A DNA stretch of 16,234 nt, from assembly GCA_022729285.1 (NCBI GenBank), contig JALDAI010000011.1, positions 1 to 16,234 of the forward strand. Direction: 5' to 3'. The stretch comes from Candidatus Nanoanaerosalina archaeon (GTDB lineage: Archaea > Nanohalarchaeota > Nanosalinia > Nanosalinales > Nanoanaerosalinaceae). The notes under the pieces were generated by a model, which saw only the letters and a list, made by a program, of their open reading frames with translations, made no database searches and had not been told where the DNA came from. The translations under genes and the position numbers were made by a program. Positions 8,220-14,425 of this stretch are shown here, piece after piece (the stretch's first letter is position 1; the number at the start of each line of letters is the position of its first letter).

Positions 8220-8654
8220 ATGAGTAAAGGAATAAGCCCTGTTTTCAGCTTTCTGATGCTGGCTTTAATATTTCTTGGAGTTGCCGGTGCTACTGCTACT
8301 TTTGTACTGGATCTCCAGGAAGATGTTTTCAACAGAATGGATGAAGATTTTGGAGAAAGTATCAACATATACCAAACAACCTGTGTCGGTGATTCGCTTG
8401 AAATAGGTGTTGAAAACACTGTTGAAGGCCCTGTTGATAGGAGAAGGATGAATGTTATAATCGAAGGGGATGAACAAGGATATCTGTACTTTAAGGAAGA
8501 TGTGATGTTTGAAGGAGACTTTGAAATAGGAGGGGAGAGGGATACTTTAACCTTTGATCTTTCTGAAAACGTTTTTGAACAGGGAGAGGATTATAGTATT
8601 ACTTTAGATTTTGCTACCGGTGATGAGAAATCTTTCTTGTGTAGGTCTTACTAA
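8220..8654 (+). CDS. Archaeal type IV pilin
   Basis: 144-residue pilin. The MSKG leader is followed by ISPVFSFLMLALIFLGVAGA, a hydrophobic assembly helix that resembles the SPV-type archaeal pilin N-terminal domain (Pilin_N). Cleavage is expected between G4 and I5 by an archaeal prepilin peptidase. The mature domain is acidic, predicted beta-rich, and has a cysteine near each end of the globular part (C55, C141) that could form a disulfide holding the fold together. Length is typical for a major pilin. ATG 8220 is chosen because the KGISPV leader starts there and the TATA-like element is about 25 bases upstream; an in-frame ATG at 8199 would give a seven-residue longer leader but overlaps that element. 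It sits between rfcL and rfcS on the opposite strand and near the pilus operon, which may assemble it. Confidence 0.82.
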   Translation: MSKGISPVFSFLMLALIFLGVAGATATFVLDLQEDVFNRMDEDFGESINIYQTTCVGDSLEIGVENTVEGPVDRRRMNVIIEGDEQGYLYFKEDVMFEGDFEIGGERDTLTFDLSENVFEQGEDYSITLDFATGDEKSFLCRSY

Positions 8655-8671
8655 ATAAAAGAAAAAATAAG
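8655..8671 (-). terminator. T-rich terminator after rfcS
   Basis: The 21-base gap between the converging pilin and rfcS genes reads on the minus strand as a run of T with single interruptions, starting just past the rfcS stop. Archaeal RNA polymerase ends transcription at such T-tracts without a hairpin. It is assigned to rfcS by direction. Confidence 0.5.
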
Positions 8672-8675
8672 GAGA

Positions 8676-9620
8676 CTAGTCCATAGCCCCTATTCTAGCT
8701 AAAAGAGATTCTATCTGGATGTCGGGACTTCCTCCTTCAATAATTCTGAACTCGTACTCTCCTATTTTTTCAATAATCTTCATCTTTTTCTTATCAGGGA
8801 GATCTAGTTCAAAAACTTCTCTGTGAATTGCTTTAATAACATCTATTCCGTCAAGACCTCTGTTAATCATCAAATCTGATAGCTCCTCTCTTGCGTCTAA
8901 GAATTTGTTTGATAAAGCGCTTTCAAGGATGTTTCTAACCTCTTCAGGTTTTAATGACGAAGCAACTTCGAAAACTTTTTTCTCATCTACAGTGTCTCCT
9001 GTAGTAGTTGCTGCCTGTAAAACGTTTGTAGTCTTTCTAAGATCTCCTTCTGCAACCTGGATTATCGCTTCTATCCCTGAACTGTCTATGTCTAAACTTT
9101 CGCCTTCAACAACCTTTTCTATATACTCTCTAACCTGTTCGTCTTCTAAACGGTTAAACCTGAATATTGCGCACCGGGACTGTATAGGGGAGATGATCTT
9201 TGAAGAGTAATTGCAGGATAAAATAAACCTGCATGAGCTTGAATACTTCTCCATAGTCCTTCTAAGGGCTTGTTGAGCATCTGATGTTAAGTTATCTGAC
9301 TCGTCTAAGAAAATTATCTTAAAATCGGCGTTAATAGGTCTAGTTCTTGCGAAGTCTTTTATTTGGTTTCTAACAACATCGATTCCTCTGTCGTCTGATG
9401 CGTTAGTTTCCATGAAGTTTCTATTCCAGTTCTTTCCATAAAGGTCTTTAGCCAATGCTATTGCAGAGGTAGTTTTACCGGTACCAGCAGGCCCTGCAAA
9501 CATCATATGTGGAACTGTTCCTTTTTCAACAAATGATTTAAGCCTTTCAACTTTGTTTTTATGCCCTATTACTTCGTCTAATGTATCCGGTCTATACTTT
9601 TCAGTCCATACCTCTATCAA
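8676..9620 (-). CDS. rfcS: Replication factor C small subunit
   Basis: Small subunit of the clamp loader; typically several copies join one RfcL to form the PCNA-loading complex. The 314 residues start with the RFC box WTEKYRP (5-11). They then carry Walker A GPAGTGKTT (43-51), Walker B IIFLDESD (102-109, the family usually has DEAD), the arginine-finger SRC motif (148-150), and GDLRKTTNVLQ as sensor 2. No intein interrupts it. Length is normal. The start is TTG: an in-frame TAA lies two codons upstream, no ATG gives the conserved N terminus, and GGTGGT sits 7-8 bases before it. It ends 21 bases from the converging pilin gene. It is not adjacent to rfcL, which lies 0.5 kb away on the same strand with the pilin between. 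Confidence 0.96.
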   Translation of the reverse strand: MIEVWTEKYRPDTLDEVIGHKNKVERLKSFVEKGTVPHMMFAGPAGTGKTTSAIALAKDLYGKNWNRNFMETNASDDRGIDVVRNQIKDFARTRPINADFKIIFLDESDNLTSDAQQALRRTMEKYSSSCRFILSCNYSSKIISPIQSRCAIFRFNRLEDEQVREYIEKVVEGESLDIDSSGIEAIIQVAEGDLRKTTNVLQAATTTGDTVDEKKVFEVASSLKPEEVRNILESALSNKFLDAREELSDLMINRGLDGIDVIKAIHREVFELDLPDKKKMKIIEKIGEYEFRIIEGGSPDIQIESLLARIGAMD

Positions 9621-9627
9621 AAATTAC

Positions 9628-9633
9628 CACCTT
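9628..9633 (-). promoter_or_regulatory. Shine-Dalgarno GGTGGT that fixes the rfcS TTG start
   Basis: On the minus strand the order is GGTGGT, then AATTT, then TTG. GGTG is complementary to the archaeal 16S rRNA 3' end, and the spacing fits. Together with an in-frame stop just upstream of the TTG it decides this non-ATG start. A possible TATA (CATAAAAAAG, near 9671-9680) would leave a leader of about 30 bases. Confidence 0.6.
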
Positions 9634-9713
9634 TTAAAAATCCGTACATGTAAAACTTGTTAGTTTCGACTTTTTTATGCTTAGTCTATCTTTCTTTTTA
9701 AGGAAGTAAGTGG

Positions 9714-9719
9714 AAAAAA
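9714..9719 (-). terminator. T6 tract after the SDR epimerase gene
   Basis: A run of six A on the plus strand gives TTTTTT on the minus strand five bases past the stop of the SDR gene (9725). It is a short but correctly placed T-tract; assignment as a terminator is tentative. Confidence 0.35.
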
Positions 9720-9724
9720 CGGTT

Positions 9725-10708
9725 TTAAAGCCAACCGTTTTCTTCGTACCACTCACAAGTCAACTTGGTCCCTTCTTCTAGAGAGTACTCTGGCTCAAAA
9801 TCTAGAACCTCTTTAGCCTTTGATACATCGAAGAAATGGTTTTCCGTAAACCAGTCATAAACTCGTTTGTTGAGAGGAGGTTTAAAGTTGAAAATGTTTC
9901 CGAAAAACTCTAATACGTGGTATCCTACCCAACAAAGAGGTTTTGGAAAGTGTATAGGAGAAATATCTTTGTCAAAACCGTCTGCAATACTGTAGATAAT
10001 GTCTTTAGACGTTCTAGGCTCGTCATAAGCTATTATAAACCTTTCGCCATACGTTTCTTCGTTTTTTATGCATAGTAGGAAGCCTTTAGTACAGTCGTCT
10101 ATGTATGTTGGCTGGAAAAGGTTGTCTCCTTTCCCTACGAAATGAATTTTATCCTGTTTAACTGCTTCAAAAATCTCTAGATGGTGGTGGTCATGGGGAC
10201 CATAAACTAAAGGAGGTAGTACAACGGTTACATTTATTTCATCTTTTCTTTCAAGGACTGTACGGTCTCCTTCTAGCTTTGTTTTGTAATATACTCTGCT
10301 TTCATCTCTTTTATCTGATTCTTCAGTTAATGGCTTGTCTTCGACAGGCCCTATAATAGACGAGGTTGAGCAGTGGATGAAATGGTCTACACCGTTTTCT
10401 ATAGCATCTTCTACTAAATACTTTGTTCCTAAAACGTTTACATGGTAAGCATCTTTTTCAGAAGCGGTCCAACCCCTTCTCTGTGCTGCTAAGTTGATAA
10501 CAACATCATATCCTTCTGTAATTCCTTTTACTTCTTCTTGGTTGGTTATGTCTCCTAGTATAGTGTTAGAACCTTGTTCTTCTAAGAATGTTTTCTCCTC
10601 TTTTTTACCTTTGTAAACAAAGCTTGTTACATCATAACCTTTTTCACAAAGTTCTTTAACCAAGTTTTTACCGATAAAACCTCCTGCTCCTGTTACTAAG
10701 ACTTCCAT
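9725..10708 (-). CDS. NAD-dependent epimerase/dehydratase (extended SDR family)
   Basis: 327-residue extended short-chain dehydrogenase/reductase, cytoplasmic. The N-terminal Rossmann motif GAGGFIG (7-13) binds NAD(P). Other family marks are GDIT and NLAAQRR, a CSTSS stretch that includes the catalytic serine (113-117), and the YxxxK pair Y140/K144. The substrate domain has PPLVYGP and FQPTYIDDC, and the C terminus shows FDVSKAKEVLDFEPEYSLEEG. The family acts on nucleotide sugars, sterol-like lipids or flavonoid-like alcohols; the sequence alone does not tell which. ATG 10708 puts the Rossmann strand at residue 3 and is preferred to TTG 10717, which would add three residues. It diverges from a radical SAM gene through a 66-base promoter region, which suggests, without proving, a joint pathway for lipid or glycan modification. 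Confidence 0.88.
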   Translation of the reverse strand: MEVLVTGAGGFIGKNLVKELCEKGYDVTSFVYKGKKEEKTFLEEQGSNTILGDITNQEEVKGITEGYDVVINLAAQRRGWTASEKDAYHVNVLGTKYLVEDAIENGVDHFIHCSTSSIIGPVEDKPLTEESDKRDESRVYYKTKLEGDRTVLERKDEINVTVVLPPLVYGPHDHHHLEIFEAVKQDKIHFVGKGDNLFQPTYIDDCTKGFLLCIKNEETYGERFIIAYDEPRTSKDIIYSIADGFDKDISPIHFPKPLCWVGYHVLEFFGNIFNFKPPLNKRVYDWFTENHFFDVSKAKEVLDFEPEYSLEEGTKLTCEWYEENGWL

Positions 10709-10739
10709 GTATACCAACTAAAATTTTATTCGGCTAACA

Positions 10740-10747
10740 TATTTAAA
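10740..10747. promoter_or_regulatory. Divergent TATA box for SDR and radical SAM genes
   Basis: TATTTAAA on the plus strand is TTTAAATA on the minus strand, a full match to the archaeal TTTAWATA consensus. Its centre is about 31 bases before ATG 10775 (plus) and about 35 bases before ATG 10708 (minus). That predicts near-leaderless transcripts both ways from one element. Confidence 0.6.
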
Positions 10748-10774
10748 AATCGGTAGGTAATCTTCTCTCTATGT

Positions 10775-12181
10775 ATGGGTTCACTTTTTTTGCGTACTTC
10801 GTACTACGGGGATGATTCTCATCCTGAGAATGTCCGAGCACCTTTAGATATTGGTTACTGTATTTCTATCCTTGAGGAGAAAGGTTTTGAAACGGATTTT
10901 ATTGATATGAAGGCGGAAGAGATTTCTGTGGATAATATTATTGATCAAGTTGTTGAAAAAGGTTTTAACACGGTTTTTGTACAGGTTGAGACGCCCTGTG
11001 TCCGTATGAGTAAAGAACTTGCTGAAAAGATTAAGAAACGAGCGGAAAATATTGATATTGTTTTCTTTGGACAGCATCCCTCTGTTTCTCCGGAAACATT
11101 TTTGTATGAGGGTAGTCCGATCGATTTTTGTATAAGGGGTGAGCCTGAAGCGGTAGTGGGAGAGTTAAAAGAGAAAATGAAGTTAAATAAGGGTTTTGAA
11201 GATTTAGAAGGGGTTTCATACTTTTCAGATGGAAATGTTAAGTTGACGAAAACTGTTAAGGTTGAAAACCTTGATGGATTACCTTTTCCGAAGCATTCCT
11301 TGTTTTTAAATGATTCTTACGGTGATGTACTTCCTTTAGGAGTGAACCATAGGAAAACTAAGTTTGGTTACATTTTATCAAGCAGAGGCTGTCCTTTTGA
11401 CTGTGTCTACTGTTCTCCTACTCTTCGAGTGACTTATGGTAAGCGGATGAGGTCTAGATCTGCTGAATCTGTTGTTGATGAGATCGAAATGTTGGTTGAA
11501 AAAGGTGTGAACGTTATCTGTTTCAAAGACGATATGTTCACTTTTTCTGAAAAGCATGTAGAAAGTATCTGTGATGAGATAATTGAGAGAGGAGTAGATG
11601 TTAACTGGTTTGTACAGACACGTCCTGACTGTATCTCGGAAAAGGTTTTCCATAAAATGAGAGAGGCAGGATGTAAAACTGTAAGTTTCGGTGTTGAAAG
11701 CGGTTCTCCAAGGATTTTAGATCTTTTAAAGAAAGGGAATGAAAAAGAAGATGTAAGAGAAGCTTTTAGACTTGCGAAACAAGCAGGCCTAAACACTGTA
11801 GGTTACTTTATGTTGGGTAATCCTACGGAGAATTTGGAGGAGATGAAAAAAACTCTGAGGTTTGCAAAAGAATTAAAACCGGATATGATACAGGTAGCGT
11901 TTTTCACTCCTTACCCTGGTTCTGAAGCTTATGAGGAGTACAGAAGCAGTATTGGTAAAGATTTTGGAGAGTACCACCATTACAACAAGATCACTTACAA
12001 CCCTTCGGATGTCGATGATAAAACACTTATGAAGTTCCAGAAGCGGTTTTACATAAGCTATTTCCTTTCAGTCGGGTTTTTAGCTAACTTCTTAAAACGA
12101 AAGATAAGGAATGGGTTTGATCTATCTTTAGAACTGTTTTACTTTAAGAAAGGGCTTAAGTTTCTTTTTTCAAAAAGTTGA
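10775..12181 (+). CDS. B12-binding-type radical SAM enzyme (BchE/HpnJ-like class)
   Basis: 468-residue radical SAM enzyme with the class-B layout. The N-terminal half (about 1-185) looks like a cobalamin-binding domain, including the HPSVSPE region, and has no clear DxHxxG cobalamin ligand, as in several BchE-type members. The radical SAM core starts with CPFDCVYC, whose cysteines C206, C210 and C213 would hold the 4Fe-4S cluster. Downstream are KDDMF, SFGVESGS and GNPTE blocks typical of the family. The C-terminal 50 residues are basic and hydrophobic and may contact membrane. Such enzymes methylate, cyclise or rearrange lipids, cofactors or secondary metabolites; the substrate is unknown. 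It starts by ATG behind the shared TATA and its TGA overlaps a TTG of the next gene, but that gene most likely starts at ATG 12193. Confidence 0.85.
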   Translation: MGSLFLRTSYYGDDSHPENVRAPLDIGYCISILEEKGFETDFIDMKAEEISVDNIIDQVVEKGFNTVFVQVETPCVRMSKELAEKIKKRAENIDIVFFGQHPSVSPETFLYEGSPIDFCIRGEPEAVVGELKEKMKLNKGFEDLEGVSYFSDGNVKLTKTVKVENLDGLPFPKHSLFLNDSYGDVLPLGVNHRKTKFGYILSSRGCPFDCVYCSPTLRVTYGKRMRSRSAESVVDEIEMLVEKGVNVICFKDDMFTFSEKHVESICDEIIERGVDVNWFVQTRPDCISEKVFHKMREAGCKTVSFGVESGSPRILDLLKKGNEKEDVREAFRLAKQAGLNTVGYFMLGNPTENLEEMKKTLRFAKELKPDMIQVAFFTPYPGSEAYEEYRSSIGKDFGEYHHYNKITYNPSDVDDKTLMKFQKRFYISYFLSVGFLANFLKRKIRNGFDLSLELFYFKKGLKFLFSKS

Positions 12182-12192
12182 AAGTGGTTTTT

Positions 12193-12732
12193 ATGGAATA
12201 CAAAAAAATCAGTGTTACGGGTACGCCGGGAACAGGGAAAACTGTAGTTTCTAAATTGTTAGCGGAAAGACTTGGTTACAGGCTGATAAAAGTAAACGAT
12301 GTTGTCAAGAAAAAAAGTGTTGAAACAACAAAAGATGAGAAAAGGGATACGGTCTCAGTAGATACGGAGTCGCTGAAAAAAGTTTTGTCAAACATAGTTG
12401 AGGATAACACTGTTCTGGAAGGACATCTCAGCCACTACTTCTGTTCTGAAATAGTTGTGGTGTTGAGATGCAGCCCTGATGGACTTGAGTCCAGGCTTTC
12501 AAAAAGAAACTGGTCTAGGGAAAAGATTTCGGAAAATGTTGAAAGTGAGGCGGTTGGAGTAATTCTTTCAGAAGCTGTAGAGCTGTGTGAAAAAGTTGTT
12601 GAGGTAGATACTACCGGTAAAAGTGTTGACCAAGTTGTAGATGTTTTAGAAAAAATTGTTTCTGGAAAAGTTTCTACTCAAAAGTTTGAGCCTGGATCGG
12701 TGGACTGGTCGTCTTTTTTAGGTAAAATGTAA
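12193..12732 (+). CDS. AK6/Fap7-type adenylate kinase
   Basis: 179-residue P-loop nucleoside monophosphate kinase of the archaeal AK6 (Fap7/hCINAP) group. It transfers phosphate between ATP and AMP, and in eukaryotes it works in 40S subunit maturation with uS14-type partners. The sequence shows Walker A GTPGTGKT (10-17), the conserved LEGHLSH motif, VVVLRC before a LID-like KRNWSREKISENVESEA block, and the family C terminus ending GSVDW. Length is normal for AK6. ATG 12193 is chosen because it places the P-loop at residue 10 as in homologues. TTG 12178 (overlapping the radical SAM stop) or GTG 12184 would add up to five residues. It follows the radical SAM gene closely and precedes eL40, which fits a ribosome-related role, though the second is in a separate transcript. 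Confidence 0.87.
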   Translation: MEYKKISVTGTPGTGKTVVSKLLAERLGYRLIKVNDVVKKKSVETTKDEKRDTVSVDTESLKKVLSNIVEDNTVLEGHLSHYFCSEIVVVLRCSPDGLESRLSKRNWSREKISENVESEAVGVILSEAVELCEKVVEVDTTGKSVDQVVDVLEKIVSGKVSTQKFEPGSVDWSSFLGKM

Positions 12733-12738
12733 GATAGG

Positions 12739-12746
12739 TATTTAAA
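12739..12746 (+). promoter_or_regulatory. TATA box for eL40
   Basis: TATTTAAA lies 34-41 bases before the eL40 ATG (12780), in the 47-base gap after the kinase gene. It repeats the same core as the divergent box at 10740. A start about 25 bases downstream would give a leader of about 10 bases. Confidence 0.55.
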
Positions 12747-12779
12747 ATTTAGAACATCTTTTTTGAACAGGTTTTTACT

Positions 12780-12941
12780 ATGGCTGAGAAATTCGATGTA
12801 GCAGAAGCAAGATTGTTCGGAAATATCTACATCTGCAGAAAGTGTAACGCAAGGAACAGAACTAACAACCCTGCAAAAACTAACTGCAGAAAGTGTGGAT
12901 ACCACGGACTAAGGAAGAAACACAAGGAAATCAAAGAATAG
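12780..12941 (+). CDS. rpl40e: 50S ribosomal protein eL40 (L40e)
   Basis: 53-residue zinc-binding protein of the large ribosomal subunit, found in archaea and eukaryotes (where it is fused to ubiquitin). Two CRKC pairs (C19/C22 and C36/C39) make the zinc site. ICRKCNARN and the ending NCRKCGYHGLRKKHKE match the family. It is basic, unlike the acidic surface proteins in this window. It starts at the only ATG in frame with the motif, has its own TATA-type promoter, and is followed by the hairpin and tRNA-Thr. Confidence 0.93.
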   Translation: MAEKFDVAEARLFGNIYICRKCNARNRTNNPAKTNCRKCGYHGLRKKHKEIKE

Positions 12942-12966
12942 AATGGTTACGCCCGTTCTGTGTAAT

Positions 12967-12989
12967 GGCCGGTTGCTCAGCAACCGACC
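12967..12989. other. GC-rich hairpin between eL40 and tRNA-Thr
   Basis: A stem of seven perfect pairs around a 3-base TCA loop (core 12970-12986, CGGTTGC/GCAACCG), extended by two GG/CC pairs past one mismatch, stands in an otherwise AT-rich gap. No T-tract follows, so a simple terminator is not clear. It could be a processing signal, part of a small RNA, or a weak terminator. Confidence 0.45.
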
Positions 12990-13009
12990 TAGTATTCATT
13001 TACAAAATC

Positions 13010-13107
13010 GCCCCGCTAGCTCAGTCGGTAGAGCACGTCCTTGGTACGACATAATTGATAGGTCAACAAAAAGGACGAGGTCCCGGGTTCGAATCTCGGG
13101 TGGGGCT
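13010..13107 (+). tRNA. tRNA-Thr (GGU anticodon), with intron
   Basis: A full cloverleaf folds once the insert is removed. The acceptor is GCCCCGC with GTGGGGC (one G-U). The D arm is GCTC/GAGC with loop AGTCGGTA. The anticodon stem is CGTCC (13036-13040) with GGACG (13073-13077), with loop TTGGTAA and anticodon GGT at 13043-13045. Variable loop is 5 bases and the T arm CCGGG/CTCGG has loop TTCGAAT. U73 follows at 13107. CCA is not encoded. GGU reads ACC and ACU threonine codons. The intron falls at the usual archaeal site after position 37. The gene lies 68 bases after eL40; no separate strong TATA was seen, so it may share a transcript or use a weak promoter. Confidence 0.93.
13047..13071 (+). 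other. 25-base intron in tRNA-Thr at position 37/38
   Basis: Needed to restore a 7-base anticodon loop. It interrupts the loop directly 3' of the anticodon's following A. Only part of a bulge-helix-bulge can be drawn: outer helix CGTCC/GGACG, central TTG (13041-13043) with CAA (13067-13069), and inner GAC (13048-13050) with GTC (13062-13064). The exact ends could move by one base, since the loop would also read TTGGTAC. Confidence 0.75.
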
Positions 13108-13114
13108 TCTTTTT
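13107..13114 (+). terminator. T-rich end of tRNA-Thr transcript
   Basis: TTCTTTTT follows the acceptor strand directly, as expected for termination after a tRNA. It is only eight bases. Confidence 0.4.
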
Positions 13115-13120
13115 AAACCC

Positions 13121-13128
13121 TTTTATAC
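13121..13128 (+). promoter_or_regulatory. TATA box for the SHOCT membrane protein
   Basis: TTTTATAC is centred about 25 bases before ATG 13150 and there is no Shine-Dalgarno before that ATG. The spacing points to a leaderless mRNA. Confidence 0.5.
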
Positions 13129-13149
13129 TTTTAATATTAATAACCTCTT

Positions 13150-13497
13150 ATGATTCCTGAAATAATTCCTATAATGTTGATGCCATTAATTGTTTTGTTT
13201 AGTTTAGCATTTTCACTAGGAGGCCTAGCACTAGTGATTTACGCTGTTTACGACGTTCTAGTGAACCAGGATAAAATGGAGGATTACGAAAAAGCCATAT
13301 GGATACTAGTAGTAGTATTAACACATTTTATAGGAGCTATCATATACTTGTTAGTTGTTAAAGGCGGTGGAGAACCTGTTTTAAATAACAAGAGCTACTC
13401 TGAGTTAGAGAAACTTTATGAACTCCGGGAAAAAGATGTAATAACGGATGAAGAGTATGAGAGACTTAAGAAAAAGTTTTTAGAAGATAAAAATTGA
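13150..13497 (+). CDS. Two-TM membrane protein with PLDc_N-like and SHOCT domains
   Basis: 115-residue membrane protein. Two TM helices (about 7-36 and 49-70), the second with the WILVVVLTHFIGAIIYLLV pattern of the PLDc_N (phospholipase D nuclease N-terminal) family, are joined by an acidic loop. A short C-terminal SHOCT domain follows (about 84-112: ELEKLYELREKDVITDEEYERLKKKF). SHOCT domains commonly end small membrane or nuclease-associated proteins and their role is not settled; oligomerisation is proposed. There is no PLD catalytic domain here, which is common for free PLDc_N proteins. It follows tRNA-Thr by 42 bases and sits 31 bases before a radical SAM gene. Start ATG is the only methionine ahead of the first helix and fits leaderless spacing. 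Confidence 0.75.
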   Translation: MIPEIIPIMLMPLIVLFSLAFSLGGLALVIYAVYDVLVNQDKMEDYEKAIWILVVVLTHFIGAIIYLLVVKGGGEPVLNNKSYSELEKLYELREKDVITDEEYERLKKKFLEDKN

Positions 13498-13505
13498 TTA
13501 AATAT
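13498..13505 (+). promoter_or_regulatory. TATA box for the second radical SAM gene
   Basis: TTAAATAT lies 24-31 bases before ATG 13529, beginning right after the previous stop. This fits a leaderless transcript, although GAGG at 13514-13517 could also serve as a distant Shine-Dalgarno. Confidence 0.5.
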
Positions 13506-13528
13506 TAGTTTTAAGAGGATTTTTCCTA

Positions 13529-14410
13529 ATGGATTCAGGTACATACTTATTAACTAAGCGTTGTAACAACAACTGTATTTTCTGTGCAAGAGCTTTCACG
13601 GAAGAAAAGAACAAGGATAGCTTCGAGCAAATAAAAAAGGATTTACTTGAGAAGAAGAAACAAGGTTTTGACAGCATAATATTTACAGGCGGAGAACCAG
13701 CGATACATAAAGATTTTCTTAAAGTATTAGAATTTAGTAAAGCATTAGGTTTTGAAAAAGTAAGCGTTCAGACTAATGGACGGATTTTCTCAAACATAAG
13801 CTTTTGTGAAAAAGTTGTCGACATCTTGGGAGATAAATTAGATATATTTTTATCATTCCATACAATAGATAAACAAGTTTACAAAGAATTAGCTAGAACT
13901 GATGGTTTTGAGCAAACCATAAACGGTATTAAAAACTTAGTTCAGCTAGGGGTTAATGTAAGAACGAATACTGTGGTAATGAAACCTAATTACGAGGATT
14001 TAGAGGGTATAATAGAGTTTATTTCTAACTTAGGTGTTGAAAGTAAAGAGCTTATGTGGATCCATCCAAGAGGCAGAGCATTGAATAATTTAGAAAAAAT
14101 AGTACCGGATATTAGAGAGGTAACGCCATACCTGATTAAAGCGATTAAAAAAGGAGAACAATTGAAAGGAAAAATAACTCTTGAAAGCTTCCCTTTCTGT
14201 GCAACAGGAGGGTATGAGGATTACTGTTCTGAAAATCTTATGGGTGAACAAATGAGTAATTCTCATAAAATTATGAAACATTTCGGAGAGGATTGTAAGG
14301 AATGTGATTACTACAAAAAATGTCCTGGGATCTGGAAGAGGTACTTTGATATTTATGGATTCGATTTTAGGCCTATAGATAAGACTAATGTAGACAATAA
14401 GCAGATATAA
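13529..14410 (+). CDS. Radical SAM protein with C-terminal cysteine cluster (SPASM/Twitch-like)
   Basis: 293-residue radical SAM enzyme, cytoplasmic. CNNNCIFC (C12, C16, C19) should bind the SAM-cleaving 4Fe-4S cluster and GGEP (54-57) the SAM amino group. The middle has the expected strands (SVQTNG; FLSFHTI; RTNTVVMKP). The C-terminal part carries C224, C233, C256, C259 and C265 in a C-x8-C ... CxxC-x5-C spacing ending CPGIWKRYF, like the SPASM or Twitch auxiliary cluster domains of peptide- or cofactor-modifying enzymes. This is a MoaA/PqqE-type layout but not any specific subfamily I can name. No short precursor peptide gene is visible beside it. The TAA overlaps the start of a palindrome shared with 14851-14865. 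Start by ATG, TATA upstream. Confidence 0.8.
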   Translation: MDSGTYLLTKRCNNNCIFCARAFTEEKNKDSFEQIKKDLLEKKKQGFDSIIFTGGEPAIHKDFLKVLEFSKALGFEKVSVQTNGRIFSNISFCEKVVDILGDKLDIFLSFHTIDKQVYKELARTDGFEQTINGIKNLVQLGVNVRTNTVVMKPNYEDLEGIIEFISNLGVESKELMWIHPRGRALNNLEKIVPDIREVTPYLIKAIKKGEQLKGKITLESFPFCATGGYEDYCSENLMGEQMSNSHKIMKHFGEDCKECDYYKKCPGIWKRYFDIYGFDFRPIDKTNVDNKQI

Positions 14411-14420
14411 CGCTGTTATA
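14406..14420. repeat. Palindrome TATAACgctGTTATA, copy 1
   Basis: Perfect 6+3+6 inverted repeat overlapping the radical SAM stop codon and lying between two converging genes. A 14-base identical copy is at 14851. The bases after it on the plus strand are T-rich (about 14421-14435), so it may act as a terminator or protein site. Confidence 0.55.
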
Positions 14421-14425
14421 TGCTT

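Noticed and set aside
6953..9620. Inteins in the clamp loader genes
   Set aside because: Archaeal rfc genes often carry them, so I looked; both P-loops are uninterrupted and lengths are normal.
11434..11796. 120-codon open frame on the minus strand inside the B12-type radical SAM gene
   Set aside because: It is antisense to a well-supported enzyme with its CxxxCxxC motif, has no recognisable domain and no promoter.
12942..13009. C/D or H/ACA guide RNA between eL40 and tRNA-Thr
   Set aside because: No convincing C (RUGAUGA) or D (CUGA) box, and the ACA at 13002-13004 lacks a matching lower stem; only the hairpin is reported.
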